Source: Candidatus Peregrinibacteria bacterium (GTDB lineage Bacteria; Patescibacteriota; Gracilibacteria; UBA1369). Taken from it: a stretch of 64,000 nt of DNA. Below the pieces are notes generated by a model that had not been told where the DNA came from, did no database searches, and saw only the letters and a list, made by a program, of their open reading frames with translations. This document shows positions 1 to 8,970 of this stretch, piece by piece. The translations under genes and the position numbers were made by a program. The stretch lies in contig PLYH01000006.1 of the NCBI GenBank assembly GCA_003153355.1, forward strand, positions 70,902 to 134,901, written 5' to 3'. Every line of letters begins with the position of its first letter. The stretch's first letter is position 1.

Positions 1-19
1 AAGAAAATCGGCTTTGTGC

Positions 20-25
20 TATAAT
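20..25 (+). promoter_or_regulatory. -10 box for the first hypothetical gene
   Basis: TATAAT lies 18 bases before the ATG at 44, so the leader would be only about 12 bases. The -35 region is at the window edge and is not clear. No Shine-Dalgarno motif is visible. Confidence 0.5.
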
Positions 26-43
26 AAAAAGATTGTTTAATCG

Positions 44-1720
44 ATGTTATCTATGCCGGAAAAAGCTGAAGTCCCAAAACCTTTGGACAACGAAGTGGCT
101 ATGAATGTGGTTCTGCGCCACCATCTGGATAATCCTTCGCTGGAATTTATTGAAGGAATGAAACGGAATAAGCAGTTCGAAGCTATTCGGGCCATCGATG
201 AACGTAAGGTGAAGCTTAGGGAAAGGACGGATTTGCTTTCGCTTCAGGTTCAGGCGGTAACCTATAAAAAAGAGGAAAAGCCCGGTCTGCCCCAGGATGA
301 TGAAAGTTGCTGTTTGAACGATGAAGAGCAGAAAGCCTATTGCGACACCGTTGATCAATGTGTTTTGGATAAAGCATCGACGCCGGAAGATCAGGAAGCT
401 CTCCGTCTCACGATGACCGAGGTCATTTTTAAGCCTAAAGTTTTCCGCGTTCATTATGAAAAATGGAAATCAAATTGGGACTCAAGTTCAGACCTCCAGA
501 AAAAATTTCCTAATTTGAAAGATTATGTTTTGGACAGGGCGAAGGCTTTTGTTGAAGCCCGGCGCAATGAAATTATTGGTTCCCGTCTCCGCAAATTTCA
601 AAAGGATTCATTGCCCAAGGCTTCTTCTGACGCTCAGCAGGAAGATGATTTTAAAGCATTGAATCGAAAGACCTTGAAATTTATTGAAAATCATCAGGAA
701 GATTTGTTGGCGTATTCGGGGTTGAAGCCTGGTGATCCGAAACGTGAACAGCTTTTCCAGAAATTCGTGCTCGAATCGGGTTTGAAAGATGCAGAGGTTA
801 CGGCAGCGCATAAGCTCTTCGAGGATATTATTGATGACATGGAAGTCGCCTTTACCGCAGAAAAAAAGTTGGAAGCCCGCAACAGCAGGATGATCGAGAA
901 AGCTCAGAAAGCTTTGGATGAAAACAAAGACATTGATGAAGAAGACTGGAACAAGATGCTTGATGATGAGCTGAAGAAAGATCCTTTTTTTAAGGAGGCG
1001 ATGCAGCAGCAACAGTCAGCTGTTTATCAAGGGGGGAGTGCAGATACGTTAAATAAAGGGCCGTCGCTGAATTCGGCGCAAGCTGTAGGGTTGGAAGCTG
1101 GAGGTCTGGCCATGAAAAGTTATGATGCGGCTACGGACAGGTATATTTTTTCTTATCCCAACAATGATTTTGAAGTGACGATGAAAATTGTTCCCAAAAA
1201 GGGTTCAAAAACTTTGGATGATGCGAAGTTTATTTTTTATGATAAATATAAAAAAGACCAGCCTTTTTCTTTTAAAAAATTTGATCTAAGGAGCGGTTCA
1301 AATCAGATGTTTTTGGATTATTTGATGAATGACTGGTTCCGTAAAAATGAAACGAGTTCTGAGGTGGACATGAATGCAGCTTTGAAGGAACCAGATATGG
1401 CAAGCATGGCTGAAAATCTTTTACAGGGCATTGGGACAAGTCTGAACAAAGTATCTTTAACGCAAGAACCCTTTCTTACAATGTTTAAAGGGTTTTTTGA
1501 TATTTTGAAGAAAGGAGAGCCTTCAGAAAATACTCCTTATGGAGACTTAGGTTCCGTTCCAGGAAGAATTAATTTAATGAACGCTGCTCTTGCAAGGCCT
1601 GATTATGCGCATGCTCTTGCAATGGAATTTCAAAAGGAAGGCGTAAAAAGTTTTACACTTTCAACTCTTATAAAATATATTGAAAAGAATCCAGAATATA
1701 ATTTGAAACCTTTGTATTAA
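44..1720 (+). CDS. Hypothetical protein, long charged helical
   Basis: I do not recognise this 558-residue protein. It is rich in Lys, Glu and Asp, shows no membrane segment or signal peptide, and most of it reads as helical, with a small Gln run (MQQQQSA) near residue 323. The last 200 residues are more mixed (FSYPNNDFEVTMKIVPKKG) and may form a separate folded part. A TATAAT box just upstream supports expression from its own promoter. ATG at 44 and ATG at 53 are both possible starts; the first is used here. It is convergent with the GC-rich lipoprotein gene, with a hairpin between them. Likely a cytoplasmic, lineage-specific protein. Confidence 0.7.
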   Translation: MLSMPEKAEVPKPLDNEVAMNVVLRHHLDNPSLEFIEGMKRNKQFEAIRAIDERKVKLRERTDLLSLQVQAVTYKKEEKPGLPQDDESCCLNDEEQKAYCDTVDQCVLDKASTPEDQEALRLTMTEVIFKPKVFRVHYEKWKSNWDSSSDLQKKFPNLKDYVLDRAKAFVEARRNEIIGSRLRKFQKDSLPKASSDAQQEDDFKALNRKTLKFIENHQEDLLAYSGLKPGDPKREQLFQKFVLESGLKDAEVTAAHKLFEDIIDDMEVAFTAEKKLEARNSRMIEKAQKALDENKDIDEEDWNKMLDDELKKDPFFKEAMQQQQSAVYQGGSADTLNKGPSLNSAQAVGLEAGGLAMKSYDAATDRYIFSYPNNDFEVTMKIVPKKGSKTLDDAKFIFYDKYKKDQPFSFKKFDLRSGSNQMFLDYLMNDWFRKNETSSEVDMNAALKEPDMASMAENLLQGIGTSLNKVSLTQEPFLTMFKGFFDILKKGEPSENTPYGDLGSVPGRINLMNAALARPDYAHALAMEFQKEGVKSFTLSTLIKYIEKNPEYNLKPLY

Positions 1721-1739
1721 GTTTTTGGGGTATAGCAAG

Positions 1740-1774
1740 AGCGCTCCGGAGTTTTTTCATGAACCCGGAGCGCT
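1740..1774. terminator. Hairpin between convergent genes
   Basis: AGCGCTCCGG at 1740-1749 pairs with CCGGAGCGCT at 1765-1774, a perfect 10-bp stem with a 15-base loop that holds the T run. It sits 20 bases after the stop of the first gene and about 60 bases past the stop of the opposing lipoprotein gene. It could serve both strands, though no T tract follows the stem. Confidence 0.5.
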
Positions 1775-1834
1775 TGGCGTATTCCTTTCGGCAAAGCTAA
1801 AAAGTTTAAGGTTGATAAGGTAAGAATGACCCGA

Positions 1835-2638
1835 TCAGTACTTGATACGGTAAGTCACACTGCTTCCGGCACACGACGGAGCCGAGAGAGTGTAGCTGTT
1901 GCCGACGTTCGAGGCGTTGGCTCCGAACCATCCGGGCAGAGCGAGCTCTCCTTGGAGCTGATCACGCGTCGGCGGAACCGCAGACGTGTGAGAAGAACAC
2001 CGTGCCTTGAAAGCGAGAGGATTCGAAGCCGTGGTGAAGAGGCCACTGTTCATGGTCTGCTTCACCCACAGGATATCCTCGTACCCGCTCATGGGCGTGT
2101 TGGCGCAGGTGCCGGTCTGGCACGTTGCGTCGTTGGTCGAGGATTCGGGTGCGGGGACGCAGTTCGAGCCATCGAACAGACACACCTTGTAGCACGACAT
2201 GGTCGGATCGAAGACGACCGTCCCGGACATGCCACACATCAGAACTCCTCCATCCATGCCGCCGGAGCCGCTGCTGCCCGAGGAAGCCGTCATGCCCCCC
2301 GAGCCGCTCTGGCCTGCACCTCCGTTGCCGCCGAGTCCTCCGCTTCCGCCAGTACCTCCGGAGCCGCTGCTTCCCGAAGATGCCGTCATGCCGCTCGATC
2401 CGGACGTGTGACCAGACGAGCCGCCCGATCCCGAGGTGGAACCGCCGCTGTGGGTTCCACTGGATCCGGATTGAGTCGTGCCGCCCGTGCCTGCGGTCGT
2501 TTGACCGCTGCTCGTACCGGACGAACCCGCTCCTCCGTCACTCGAAGTGGCAGTAGTGAACGGTTCGCCCACGCAGCCGATGATCAGCGTAACCGTCGCC
2601 GTCGCCACCACTGCAAGATTTTTTTGAGAGAAACGCAT
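1835..2638 (-). CDS. Ser/Gly-rich lipoprotein of myxobacterial type
   Basis: A 267-residue secreted lipoprotein: a hydrophobic signal (LAVVATATVTLIIGC) with a lipobox Cys at residue 22, then about 100 residues of Gly/Ser/Thr linker, then a Cys-containing C-terminal domain (about residues 130-267, seven or so Cys). The linker holds an internal repeat, MTASSGSSGSGG, twice. Such GGSGG linkers after a lipobox are common in Polyangia/Myxococcota. The gene is strikingly GC-rich compared with the AT-rich genes on both sides, which points to transfer. A good TTGACT/TATAAT promoter lies upstream in AT-rich DNA, with a leader of about 140 bases. Function unknown; a cell-surface display role is inferred. 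The 286-residue + strand ORF over it is a GC-frame shadow. Confidence 0.75.
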   Translation of the reverse strand: MRFSQKNLAVVATATVTLIIGCVGEPFTTATSSDGGAGSSGTSSGQTTAGTGGTTQSGSSGTHSGGSTSGSGGSSGHTSGSSGMTASSGSSGSGGTGGSGGLGGNGGAGQSGSGGMTASSGSSGSGGMDGGVLMCGMSGTVVFDPTMSCYKVCLFDGSNCVPAPESSTNDATCQTGTCANTPMSGYEDILWVKQTMNSGLFTTASNPLAFKARCSSHTSAVPPTRDQLQGELALPGWFGANASNVGNSYTLSAPSCAGSSVTYRIKY

Positions 2639-2782
2639 AAACAGAGTCCCTTCGTTGTTGGGGTTTATACCGGCTTTTTTCCGTAAACTTTAAGCTTATT
2701 GCTAAGGAACACACTCTTCGCGTTATGCCTTTATGGGTATCTTTGAGAACACCCCAAAAACATAAATCGAAAAGAGCTTTGC

Positions 2783-2810
2783 ATTATACTATATATGATT
2801 AAAAAGTCAA
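2783..2810 (-). promoter_or_regulatory. Promoter of the GC-rich lipoprotein gene
   Basis: On the minus strand TTGACT (2810-2805), a 16-base spacer and TATAAT (2788-2783). The start codon is at 2638, so the leader is about 140 bases. The promoter DNA is AT-rich like the host, unlike the gene it serves. Confidence 0.6.
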
Positions 2811-2909
2811 TGATCAGAAAATTCATTTTTACATTGCCTGAAAAGGTAATTCAATGATTAGAACGATCGAATATAGAAAAAGTTTCTAAATGAATGGAGT
2901 GGAGGAGTA

Positions 2910-2993
2910 ATGGGGATGAATTTGTATCTGTTTATGTCCTTTCTTGTATTTTGCACAATATATCTTGTGCAAATAATAAAGGTGGGTAAATAA
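2910..2993 (+). CDS. Possible small membrane peptide, 27 aa
   Basis: A short ORF not in the track: MGMNLYLFMSFLVFCTIYLV and a polar tail QIIKVGK. It is one hydrophobic helix with a basic end. GGAGG at 2901-2905 is well placed before the ATG at 2910, notable because most genes in this half lack a Shine-Dalgarno site. The codons hold a perfect inverted repeat, TTGCACAA-6-TTGTGCAA (2951-2972). It could be a small membrane protein or type I toxin-like peptide, or chance. The rest of the 2639-3094 gap holds the lipoprotein promoter and leader, and nothing else I can see. Confidence 0.3.
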   Translation: MGMNLYLFMSFLVFCTIYLVQIIKVGK

Positions 2994-3094
2994 GGTTTGG
3001 TCTGATTTTGCCTTTATAATCACCTTACTTGAAAACTTTCGATTTTAGGCGTTTTGTATAAATTTCCAGGGTTTTATCCGTTTTGATTTTTATT

Positions 3095-5530
3095 TTAAAA
3101 ACGCTTTTTGCCAATTTCGATAATTTTTTCCAAAAGCTGTCTTGGGTTTAAAGGTTTTGGTAAAGTTGCCGCCTGCTGGAAAAATGTTGTCGATGGTGTC
3201 AGTGCCGGCAAAGTGTTTGCTTCAATAATGATGAGTTCACCGGTTTTGCGGTTCATGAAACAGTCCATGCGCGTGTAACCTTCAATTTTTAACACTTCAG
3301 CAGTTTTTTTAAGTCTTTGCTGAACTTTTTTTATAACAGCAGGTTTGACATATTGTCCAGGAGGTGGGATTAGATTGATTCCAGTTCCGCCCATAAATTT
3401 TTCCTCCAGACTTAAGGTTTCCATATTGGCTATGGTCTGGCTTGGCGACATGACAAGAAGTTTATTTTTTTCTCCAAGGAAACCGACGGTTATTTCAATC
3501 AAGTCGCTGCGTCTTTTCCAGTGAATTTTCAGATTTTCCAGCGTTACTTTGTCGGTCTCGATAAAATCTTCGATTAAAATTTCGTTCAGCTTTTTGTTCG
3601 GTAAATCGATTTGTCCATGGTATTCGTGAATAGCCCGTGCGGGAATGCACGGATTACCGCTGCGGAAGAACTGAACAGCTTTTTTGAACTGTTCATCGTT
3701 GTTGATGCGGATGACTCCGGAGGAACAGCCGTCCCCTCGCGGTTTTAGGATTATTGATGGTGAGAATTTTTTCTCCCGCAATTTCTTCCATGTTTTTTCC
3801 GGGTCTTCGTCTATTGCCATCAAATATTTTTTTGCGATCTTTACCCCCGGAATTTTGGCTTGTTCAATCCTCTGCCCGGTTTCAAATTTATCCATGCACA
3901 GCGCCGAGGATTTCGCACCTGGACCATTATACGGAAGACGAATGTGATCGAGCATGGCCTGGAATGTTCCGTTCTCCCCTGCTCCGCCATGTAAACCCAA
4001 GAACAGGAATCCATAATCTTTCGAAATGGATTCGATGGAGGTTTGGCGCGGGACAAAGAGGGGTTCTTCGACCTGCTTTTTGTCTATTTTAAGCTCTTTT
4101 AAAATCCGGTCGCGTTCTTTTTCAATGGCTTCGAAATGGTGATTATTTTTGAGAAGTTTAATTTTTTCCTCAATCTCTTCAACCGTATGCTGCAGGCAAA
4201 GGAACTGCGGAATGTAAAAAATTTTCTGGTCGAAAGAAAGAAATAACGGAACCGGTTTGTATTTTTTGCTGGATTTAAGTTTCATCCAGACGTTTGTTCC
4301 GCTCATGACGGAAACCTGACGCTCAGCTGTATTGCCGCCGAAGATAACAGGGATTTCTTCGCGGCTGTCATGGGAGCGTTTTGAATCACTGATTTTTTTA
4401 TTGATAATGTAATCTAAAAGTTGTCTGTGGCTTAAGCCCAGCAGAGCAGCCTGCTGAAACAGGAAACTGTTTTGTTCCATCCCGCTTACAGCATTCACGT
4501 CACTGAACCAAATAGTGCCGTTTTCCAAAATCCAGCCGTCAAGCCGTCCAAAATCGTTCATCCCTAAACTTTTGAAAGCATGAGCCGCCTGTGTTCTTAT
4601 TTTTTCGGTAGTTTTCTGATCAAAGCGCGCTGGCGTATGGTAACGGGTTTCGGAAGTCGGAAGATATTTTTTGCGGTAATCAAAGAAACGGTCTTCTTTG
4701 CGGAGTTCAATTTCCGTTGGCATTAATGATACGGCTTCGCCTAGGCTGTTTTCCAGAACGATAATAGTAAACTCACGGCCGCTGACTTCAGGTTCAATAA
4801 TGGCCTGATCTTCATGTTTAAAAACTTCCTGAAGTTTTGTTTTGAGTTCTTTCGGATCCTTTATGTATTGGACTCCGATGCTTGAACCTCCGTGCAGCGG
4901 TTTTGCTACCCATCCGCGTCCGTCGTTGCCGGCTTTTGATAAATTGGGAAGTTTACTTCCTTTTTTCAGCACATAATTTCCGACCGTAAAAAAACCGTGT
5001 TTTTTCAGAACTTCCTGGCAGAGCCGTTTGTTAGCCGTATTTAGACACGCCCGAGGACTTGAACCAAGATATGGTACTCCCATTTTTTCCAATAAAGTCT
5101 GGAGTTGACCGTCTTCTCCGTAAGTTCCGTGAATCGCAGGGAATACTATGTCTGTTTTTTTCAGGAGTTTGGCTAACCGGATTTTGTTGAGGATTTTTTT
5201 GCTGTTTTTGAGTTTGTAATCAAAATCCAGCGGCGTGTTCGAGTAGATTTCCGTTTCGTTGATTTGAAAAAATTGCAGCTTCGGGTTTACGTATAATAAG
5301 GTAAGTTCGTATTTTTCAGGATCGAGATTATCAAAAAGAGACCGAGCGGAATTTAATGAAATGCCGCGTTCGGCTGAAGGACCGCCACAAATGATGGCAA
5401 CCGCTTTTTTATTACGCTCCGGCGGTGGCAGAGCCACACGCCTGCGCCCTCGCGTCTCCTTGCTATAGAATCTACGTGCCGCCTTAGCGGCAGCCGTGCG
5501 CTCGGTTTTTTTGATAGATTTTGTGGGCAT
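3095..5530 (-). CDS. ddl: Tandem D-alanine--D-alanine ligase fusion
   Basis: An 811-residue chain carrying two D-Ala-D-Ala ligase (ATP-grasp) modules; the usual enzyme has 300-370 residues. After a basic 42-residue leader, module 1 spans about 43-378 (CGGPSAERGISLNSARS, PAIHGTYGEDG, KPLHGGSSIGV, then GRLDGW and SDVNAVSGMEQNS). Module 2 spans about 393-811 (FGGNTAERQVSVMSG, GLHGGAGENG, KPRGDGCSSGV, TRMDCF, IEANTLPALTPST). Metal-binding acidic residues and the Asn are kept in both, but module 1 has SDVN for the usual xEIN and lacks the PG turn, so the two may differ in substrate. The product is the dipeptide for peptidoglycan precursors. It is the last gene of tyrS-recG-ddl, 25 bases after recG. 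Confidence 0.88.
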   Translation of the reverse strand: MPTKSIKKTERTAAAKAARRFYSKETRGRRRVALPPPERNKKAVAIICGGPSAERGISLNSARSLFDNLDPEKYELTLLYVNPKLQFFQINETEIYSNTPLDFDYKLKNSKKILNKIRLAKLLKKTDIVFPAIHGTYGEDGQLQTLLEKMGVPYLGSSPRACLNTANKRLCQEVLKKHGFFTVGNYVLKKGSKLPNLSKAGNDGRGWVAKPLHGGSSIGVQYIKDPKELKTKLQEVFKHEDQAIIEPEVSGREFTIIVLENSLGEAVSLMPTEIELRKEDRFFDYRKKYLPTSETRYHTPARFDQKTTEKIRTQAAHAFKSLGMNDFGRLDGWILENGTIWFSDVNAVSGMEQNSFLFQQAALLGLSHRQLLDYIINKKISDSKRSHDSREEIPVIFGGNTAERQVSVMSGTNVWMKLKSSKKYKPVPLFLSFDQKIFYIPQFLCLQHTVEEIEEKIKLLKNNHHFEAIEKERDRILKELKIDKKQVEEPLFVPRQTSIESISKDYGFLFLGLHGGAGENGTFQAMLDHIRLPYNGPGAKSSALCMDKFETGQRIEQAKIPGVKIAKKYLMAIDEDPEKTWKKLREKKFSPSIILKPRGDGCSSGVIRINNDEQFKKAVQFFRSGNPCIPARAIHEYHGQIDLPNKKLNEILIEDFIETDKVTLENLKIHWKRRSDLIEITVGFLGEKNKLLVMSPSQTIANMETLSLEEKFMGGTGINLIPPPGQYVKPAVIKKVQQRLKKTAEVLKIEGYTRMDCFMNRKTGELIIIEANTLPALTPSTTFFQQAATLPKPLNPRQLLEKIIEIGKKRF

Positions 5531-5555
5531 AATTGCTCTTATTCTAGAGAAAAAC

Positions 5556-7595
5556 TTAATCTTTTACAAATACCTCGCCGAGTTCGTCCAATTTGGCTTT
5601 GATCATTGGATAATTCGTGAGTTCCGGGTCTTTATTGATAATTTCCTGCGCCGCCTGTCTTGCGAGGCTGATGGTGAACGAATCCGTGAGTGACGCCATT
5701 TTGAGGTCTGGAATTCCGCTTTGTTTCACGCCGTAAATTTCTCCGGCACCGCGGATTTGCAGGTCGATTTCGGCAAGTTTGAAGCCGCTGGAAAAATCAA
5801 CCATGGCCTGCAGACGCTTACTTGTTTCCTGCCCGGATTTTTTCATGAAGAGAAAACAGTAGGATTGATACTCACCTCTTCCCACACGGCCGCGGAACTG
5901 GTGGAGTTGTGAAAGTCCGAATCTTTCGGCTGCTTCAATCACCATAATGGACGCGTTCGGAACATCAATCCCCACTTCGATCACAGATGTTGAGACAAGA
6001 ATATTGATTTTGTTTTGTGAAAAAAGATTCATGACATCTTCTTTGTCTTTCGGTTTCATTTTTCCGTGAAGGAGGCCAACTTTTAGTTTTGTAAAAATAT
6101 GCTCCTGGAGATATTCGTACTCCTGGATCGCTGATTTCACTTCAAGCACATCAGATTCATCAATGAGCGGACAGATGATAAAAGCCTGCCGTCCTTTTTT
6201 GACCTGTTCATCAATCCATTTGTAACCGTCCAGTCGTTTTTTTTCCGGAACGATGCGAGTGATGATCTGCTGGCGGCCCTTGGGCATTTCATCGATGACG
6301 GAAAGATCCTGGTCTCCATAAATCGTCATGGCCAACGTACGCGGGATTGGAGTTGCCGAAAGACTTAAGAGATGAGGGCTGCCCTGTGATTTTAAAATGT
6401 CGCGCTGTTTCACTCCAAAACGGTGCTGTTCATCGATGACGGCAAGTCCGAGTTTTTTAAAGCCGATAGTTTCCTGAATGATGGCGTGCGTTCCGATCAC
6501 AACATCCACTGTTCCGTTTTTGAGCTGGAGCGTGACGTCATCCTTAATACTTTGCGGAGTGCTTCCGGCAATGAACTGGATATTCAAACCAAACGGCTTC
6601 AGCATTTTGAAAATTGTATGATAATGCTGTTTCGCCAGAATTTCAGTGGGTGCCATGAGCGCAGCCTGGTAGCCGTTTTTGACCGTATTTAAAATTGCGG
6701 CAGCTGCGACCACGGTTTTTCCCGAACCTACATCTCCCTGAAGCAGGCGCGACATGGGATAAGGTTTGTTGAGGTCGTTGAAAATTTCTTCGATGGTGCG
6801 GAGCTGCGCGCCGGTAAGTTCAAAAGGAAGTTTGCTGAAAAATTCGGACAAGACCTCGTGGCGCGGCAGGACTTTTTGATCATGCACGGCAATGTTCTGC
6901 CAGTGCCATTTTTTTTGGAGCGCTTTGGTCTGGAGCAAAAATAGTTCGTCAAAGCTGAGGCGCTTTTTGGCTTCTTCCAACGTTATTTCGTCGGATGGAA
7001 AGTGAACTTCGGCAATGGCCTTTTGGTAAGGCATTAATTTATATTCATCCAGAATTTCCTTCGGCATGTACTCTTTGAACTGTTTGGACCAGTCTTTGAT
7101 GACCGGCTGGATTTTTTCGCGCAGCCATTTGGAACTTAAGCCTGCGGTTTCGTGATAAACCGGGACAATTCTTCCGATATGCGTTTGTTCTTTTTTCTGT
7201 TCTTCAAACGACGGACTTTGGAGCGTCATTTTGCCGAGATTGAATTTCGCTTTTCCTGAGAGAATGATCTCCTGGCCGTTTTTGAGCAAGCGCTTCAGGT
7301 ACGACTGGTTGAACCAGATCACTTCCACGGAACCTGTATCGTCACTGAGCAGACATTTGGTCAATTGTTTGCCGTTTTTTGTCCGTTTATGGAAAAGGTT
7401 GCTGATCGTGCCGATGACATTATTCACTTCATCGGTTTTCAGATCGGCGATGTTGGTGTAGGCGCTTTTATCGACATAGATACGCGGAAAATAAAGCACC
7501 AGATCACGGACGGTTTTCACGCCGAGCTCTTCGAGCTTGGTGATATGCTCTTTATTGGTGTGGAGAACTTTTTGTAGGGAAAGGTTCAGGCTCAT
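5556..7595 (-). CDS. recG: ATP-dependent DNA helicase RecG
   Basis: The branch-migration helicase that remodels stalled forks and Holliday junctions. At 679 residues it is of normal length. The N-terminal wedge/OB region is followed by helicase motifs: Walker A LLQGDVGSGKTVVAAA, the DEQH box (IDEQHRFGVKQRD), LSATPIPRTLA, and the motif VI-like QFRGRVGRG. The C-terminal hook ends in LDELGEVFVKD. It sits between tyrS and ddl on the same strand with short gaps (44 and 25 bases), so the three are probably one transcript. ATG start at 7595. Confidence 0.97.
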   Translation of the reverse strand: MSLNLSLQKVLHTNKEHITKLEELGVKTVRDLVLYFPRIYVDKSAYTNIADLKTDEVNNVIGTISNLFHKRTKNGKQLTKCLLSDDTGSVEVIWFNQSYLKRLLKNGQEIILSGKAKFNLGKMTLQSPSFEEQKKEQTHIGRIVPVYHETAGLSSKWLREKIQPVIKDWSKQFKEYMPKEILDEYKLMPYQKAIAEVHFPSDEITLEEAKKRLSFDELFLLQTKALQKKWHWQNIAVHDQKVLPRHEVLSEFFSKLPFELTGAQLRTIEEIFNDLNKPYPMSRLLQGDVGSGKTVVAAAAILNTVKNGYQAALMAPTEILAKQHYHTIFKMLKPFGLNIQFIAGSTPQSIKDDVTLQLKNGTVDVVIGTHAIIQETIGFKKLGLAVIDEQHRFGVKQRDILKSQGSPHLLSLSATPIPRTLAMTIYGDQDLSVIDEMPKGRQQIITRIVPEKKRLDGYKWIDEQVKKGRQAFIICPLIDESDVLEVKSAIQEYEYLQEHIFTKLKVGLLHGKMKPKDKEDVMNLFSQNKINILVSTSVIEVGIDVPNASIMVIEAAERFGLSQLHQFRGRVGRGEYQSYCFLFMKKSGQETSKRLQAMVDFSSGFKLAEIDLQIRGAGEIYGVKQSGIPDLKMASLTDSFTISLARQAAQEIINKDPELTNYPMIKAKLDELGEVFVKD

Positions 7596-7639
7596 GTTCT
7601 TCAGGTTACGGCGATTTTGTTTTCAGCTCTTGATCTTGT

Positions 7640-8851
7640 TTATTTTCCGATGATTTTTTTAAATTTCCTTTTTCCCACCTGGATGAGTTTTTCTTTCGTG
7701 AGATCCACGGGCTGATTGATGTCGCTGATTTTTTCTCCGTCAATTTTTACCCCACCGCCTTCAACGAGCCTTCTGGCTTCGCCTTTTGACGAAGCTAATT
7801 CCGCGTAGACTAAAATGTCGGTGACAGGTTTATTGTTGCATGTGGAAAAATCCAGAGTCATTTTTTCAATATCCTGCGGCAGCTCTTTTTTACTGAAGAT
7901 ATTGATGAATTCCTGCTCTGCTTCCTGCGCCGACTTGGCGTCATGATATTCGGTGACGATTTGGCGCGCGAGTTCCATTTTCAGGTTACGTGGGTTTTCT
8001 CCGTGAGCCAGCGCATTGACGACTTCAACGATTTTTTTGTCATTCACGCTCGTGGCAAGTTCAAAGTAGCTGACGATAACGTCATCGGGAATGGACATGA
8101 CTTTGCCGAACATTTCGTTGGCGGATTCATTGACGCCGATATAGTTGCCGGTAGTTTTGCCCATTTTCATTTTACCGTCGGTTCCAACCAGAATCGGAAC
8201 AGTCATAATATCCTGGGGCGTTTGGCCGTAAGCTTTTTGCAGCACTCGGCCCGCCAGTAAATTGAAAGTTTGTTCGGTCGCCCCCAATTCAACATCAGAT
8301 TTCAATGCCACGGAATCGTAGCCCTGCATCAACGGATAAAAAAATTCATGCATAGAGATCGGTGCCTTGGCTTTCATGCGTTCCTGGAACATGTCGCGTT
8401 CGAGCATTTGCGCGACCGTAAAATTGGAAGCAAGTTTGATGACATCGGCGAAGGTCAGCGGACTTAGCCAATCGGCATTCCAGCTTACCTGGATCTTGTC
8501 GACATCAAGAAAAGTTTTGACCTGGCTCAAATAATGTTTGGCGTTTTTTTCGAGTTCAGCCTGTGTGCGCAGCGTGCGGGTTTCGCTCTTGCCGGTGGGG
8601 TCGCCGATTTGGCCGGTAAAGTTTCCGAAGAGCAATTGAATGTTGTGTCCGAGTTCCTGGAATTCTCGGAGTTTGCGGACGACAACCATGTGACCCAGAT
8701 GAAGATCGCTTCCCGTTGGGTCGATGCCGAACTTAATGTTGAGCTTTTTTCCTGAAAGAAGTTTTTTTTCAAGATCGGCTTTGACCTGGACTTCGACGGT
8801 ACCGCGCTTGATGAGCCGGTTGATTTGCTGTGAATCGGGTTTTTGAGGCAT
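7640..8851 (-). CDS. tyrS: Tyrosyl-tRNA synthetase
   Basis: Class I synthetase charging tRNA-Tyr, 403 residues. The HIGH signature is DLHLGHMVV, followed by GNFTGQIGDPTGKSETR. The KMSKS signature reads KMKMGKTTGN, a variant known in TyrRS. A C-terminal S4 RNA-binding domain is visible (AELASSKGEARRLVEGGGVKIDGEKI). First gene of the minus-strand run tyrS-recG-ddl. Its 5' region is shared with the divergent hypothetical gene at 8971. No T-box leader is seen. Confidence 0.97.
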   Translation of the reverse strand: MPQKPDSQQINRLIKRGTVEVQVKADLEKKLLSGKKLNIKFGIDPTGSDLHLGHMVVVRKLREFQELGHNIQLLFGNFTGQIGDPTGKSETRTLRTQAELEKNAKHYLSQVKTFLDVDKIQVSWNADWLSPLTFADVIKLASNFTVAQMLERDMFQERMKAKAPISMHEFFYPLMQGYDSVALKSDVELGATEQTFNLLAGRVLQKAYGQTPQDIMTVPILVGTDGKMKMGKTTGNYIGVNESANEMFGKVMSIPDDVIVSYFELATSVNDKKIVEVVNALAHGENPRNLKMELARQIVTEYHDAKSAQEAEQEFINIFSKKELPQDIEKMTLDFSTCNNKPVTDILVYAELASSKGEARRLVEGGGVKIDGEKISDINQPVDLTKEKLIQVGKRKFKKIIGK

Positions 8852-8913
8852 TACAGAAACGTTAAGAACGAAATCATCATAAGCAAAAAATCGTCTTTTT
8901 ACAATGTCATAAT

Positions 8914-8941
8914 TTGCAAAAAAGTAGGGATATGGTATATC
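8914..8941 (+). promoter_or_regulatory. Promoter of hypothetical gene 8971
   Basis: TTGCAA (8914-8919), 16-base spacer, TATATC (8936-8941) with an extended TGG just before it. The ATG follows 29 bases later with no Shine-Dalgarno motif. Confidence 0.55.
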
Positions 8942-8970
8942 TAAAAGCCAGTATTTTTTAATTCGTTTTT

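Noticed and set aside
1826-2686. 286-residue + strand ORF over the lipoprotein gene
   Set aside because: GC-rich shadow: Arg/Ala-rich with no recognisable domain, while the minus strand has a lipobox, a signal peptide and a promoter.
5041-5080. 'gaggacttgaacc' resembling a tRNA T arm on the minus strand
   Set aside because: Inside the ddl reading frame; no acceptor or anticodon arms fit.
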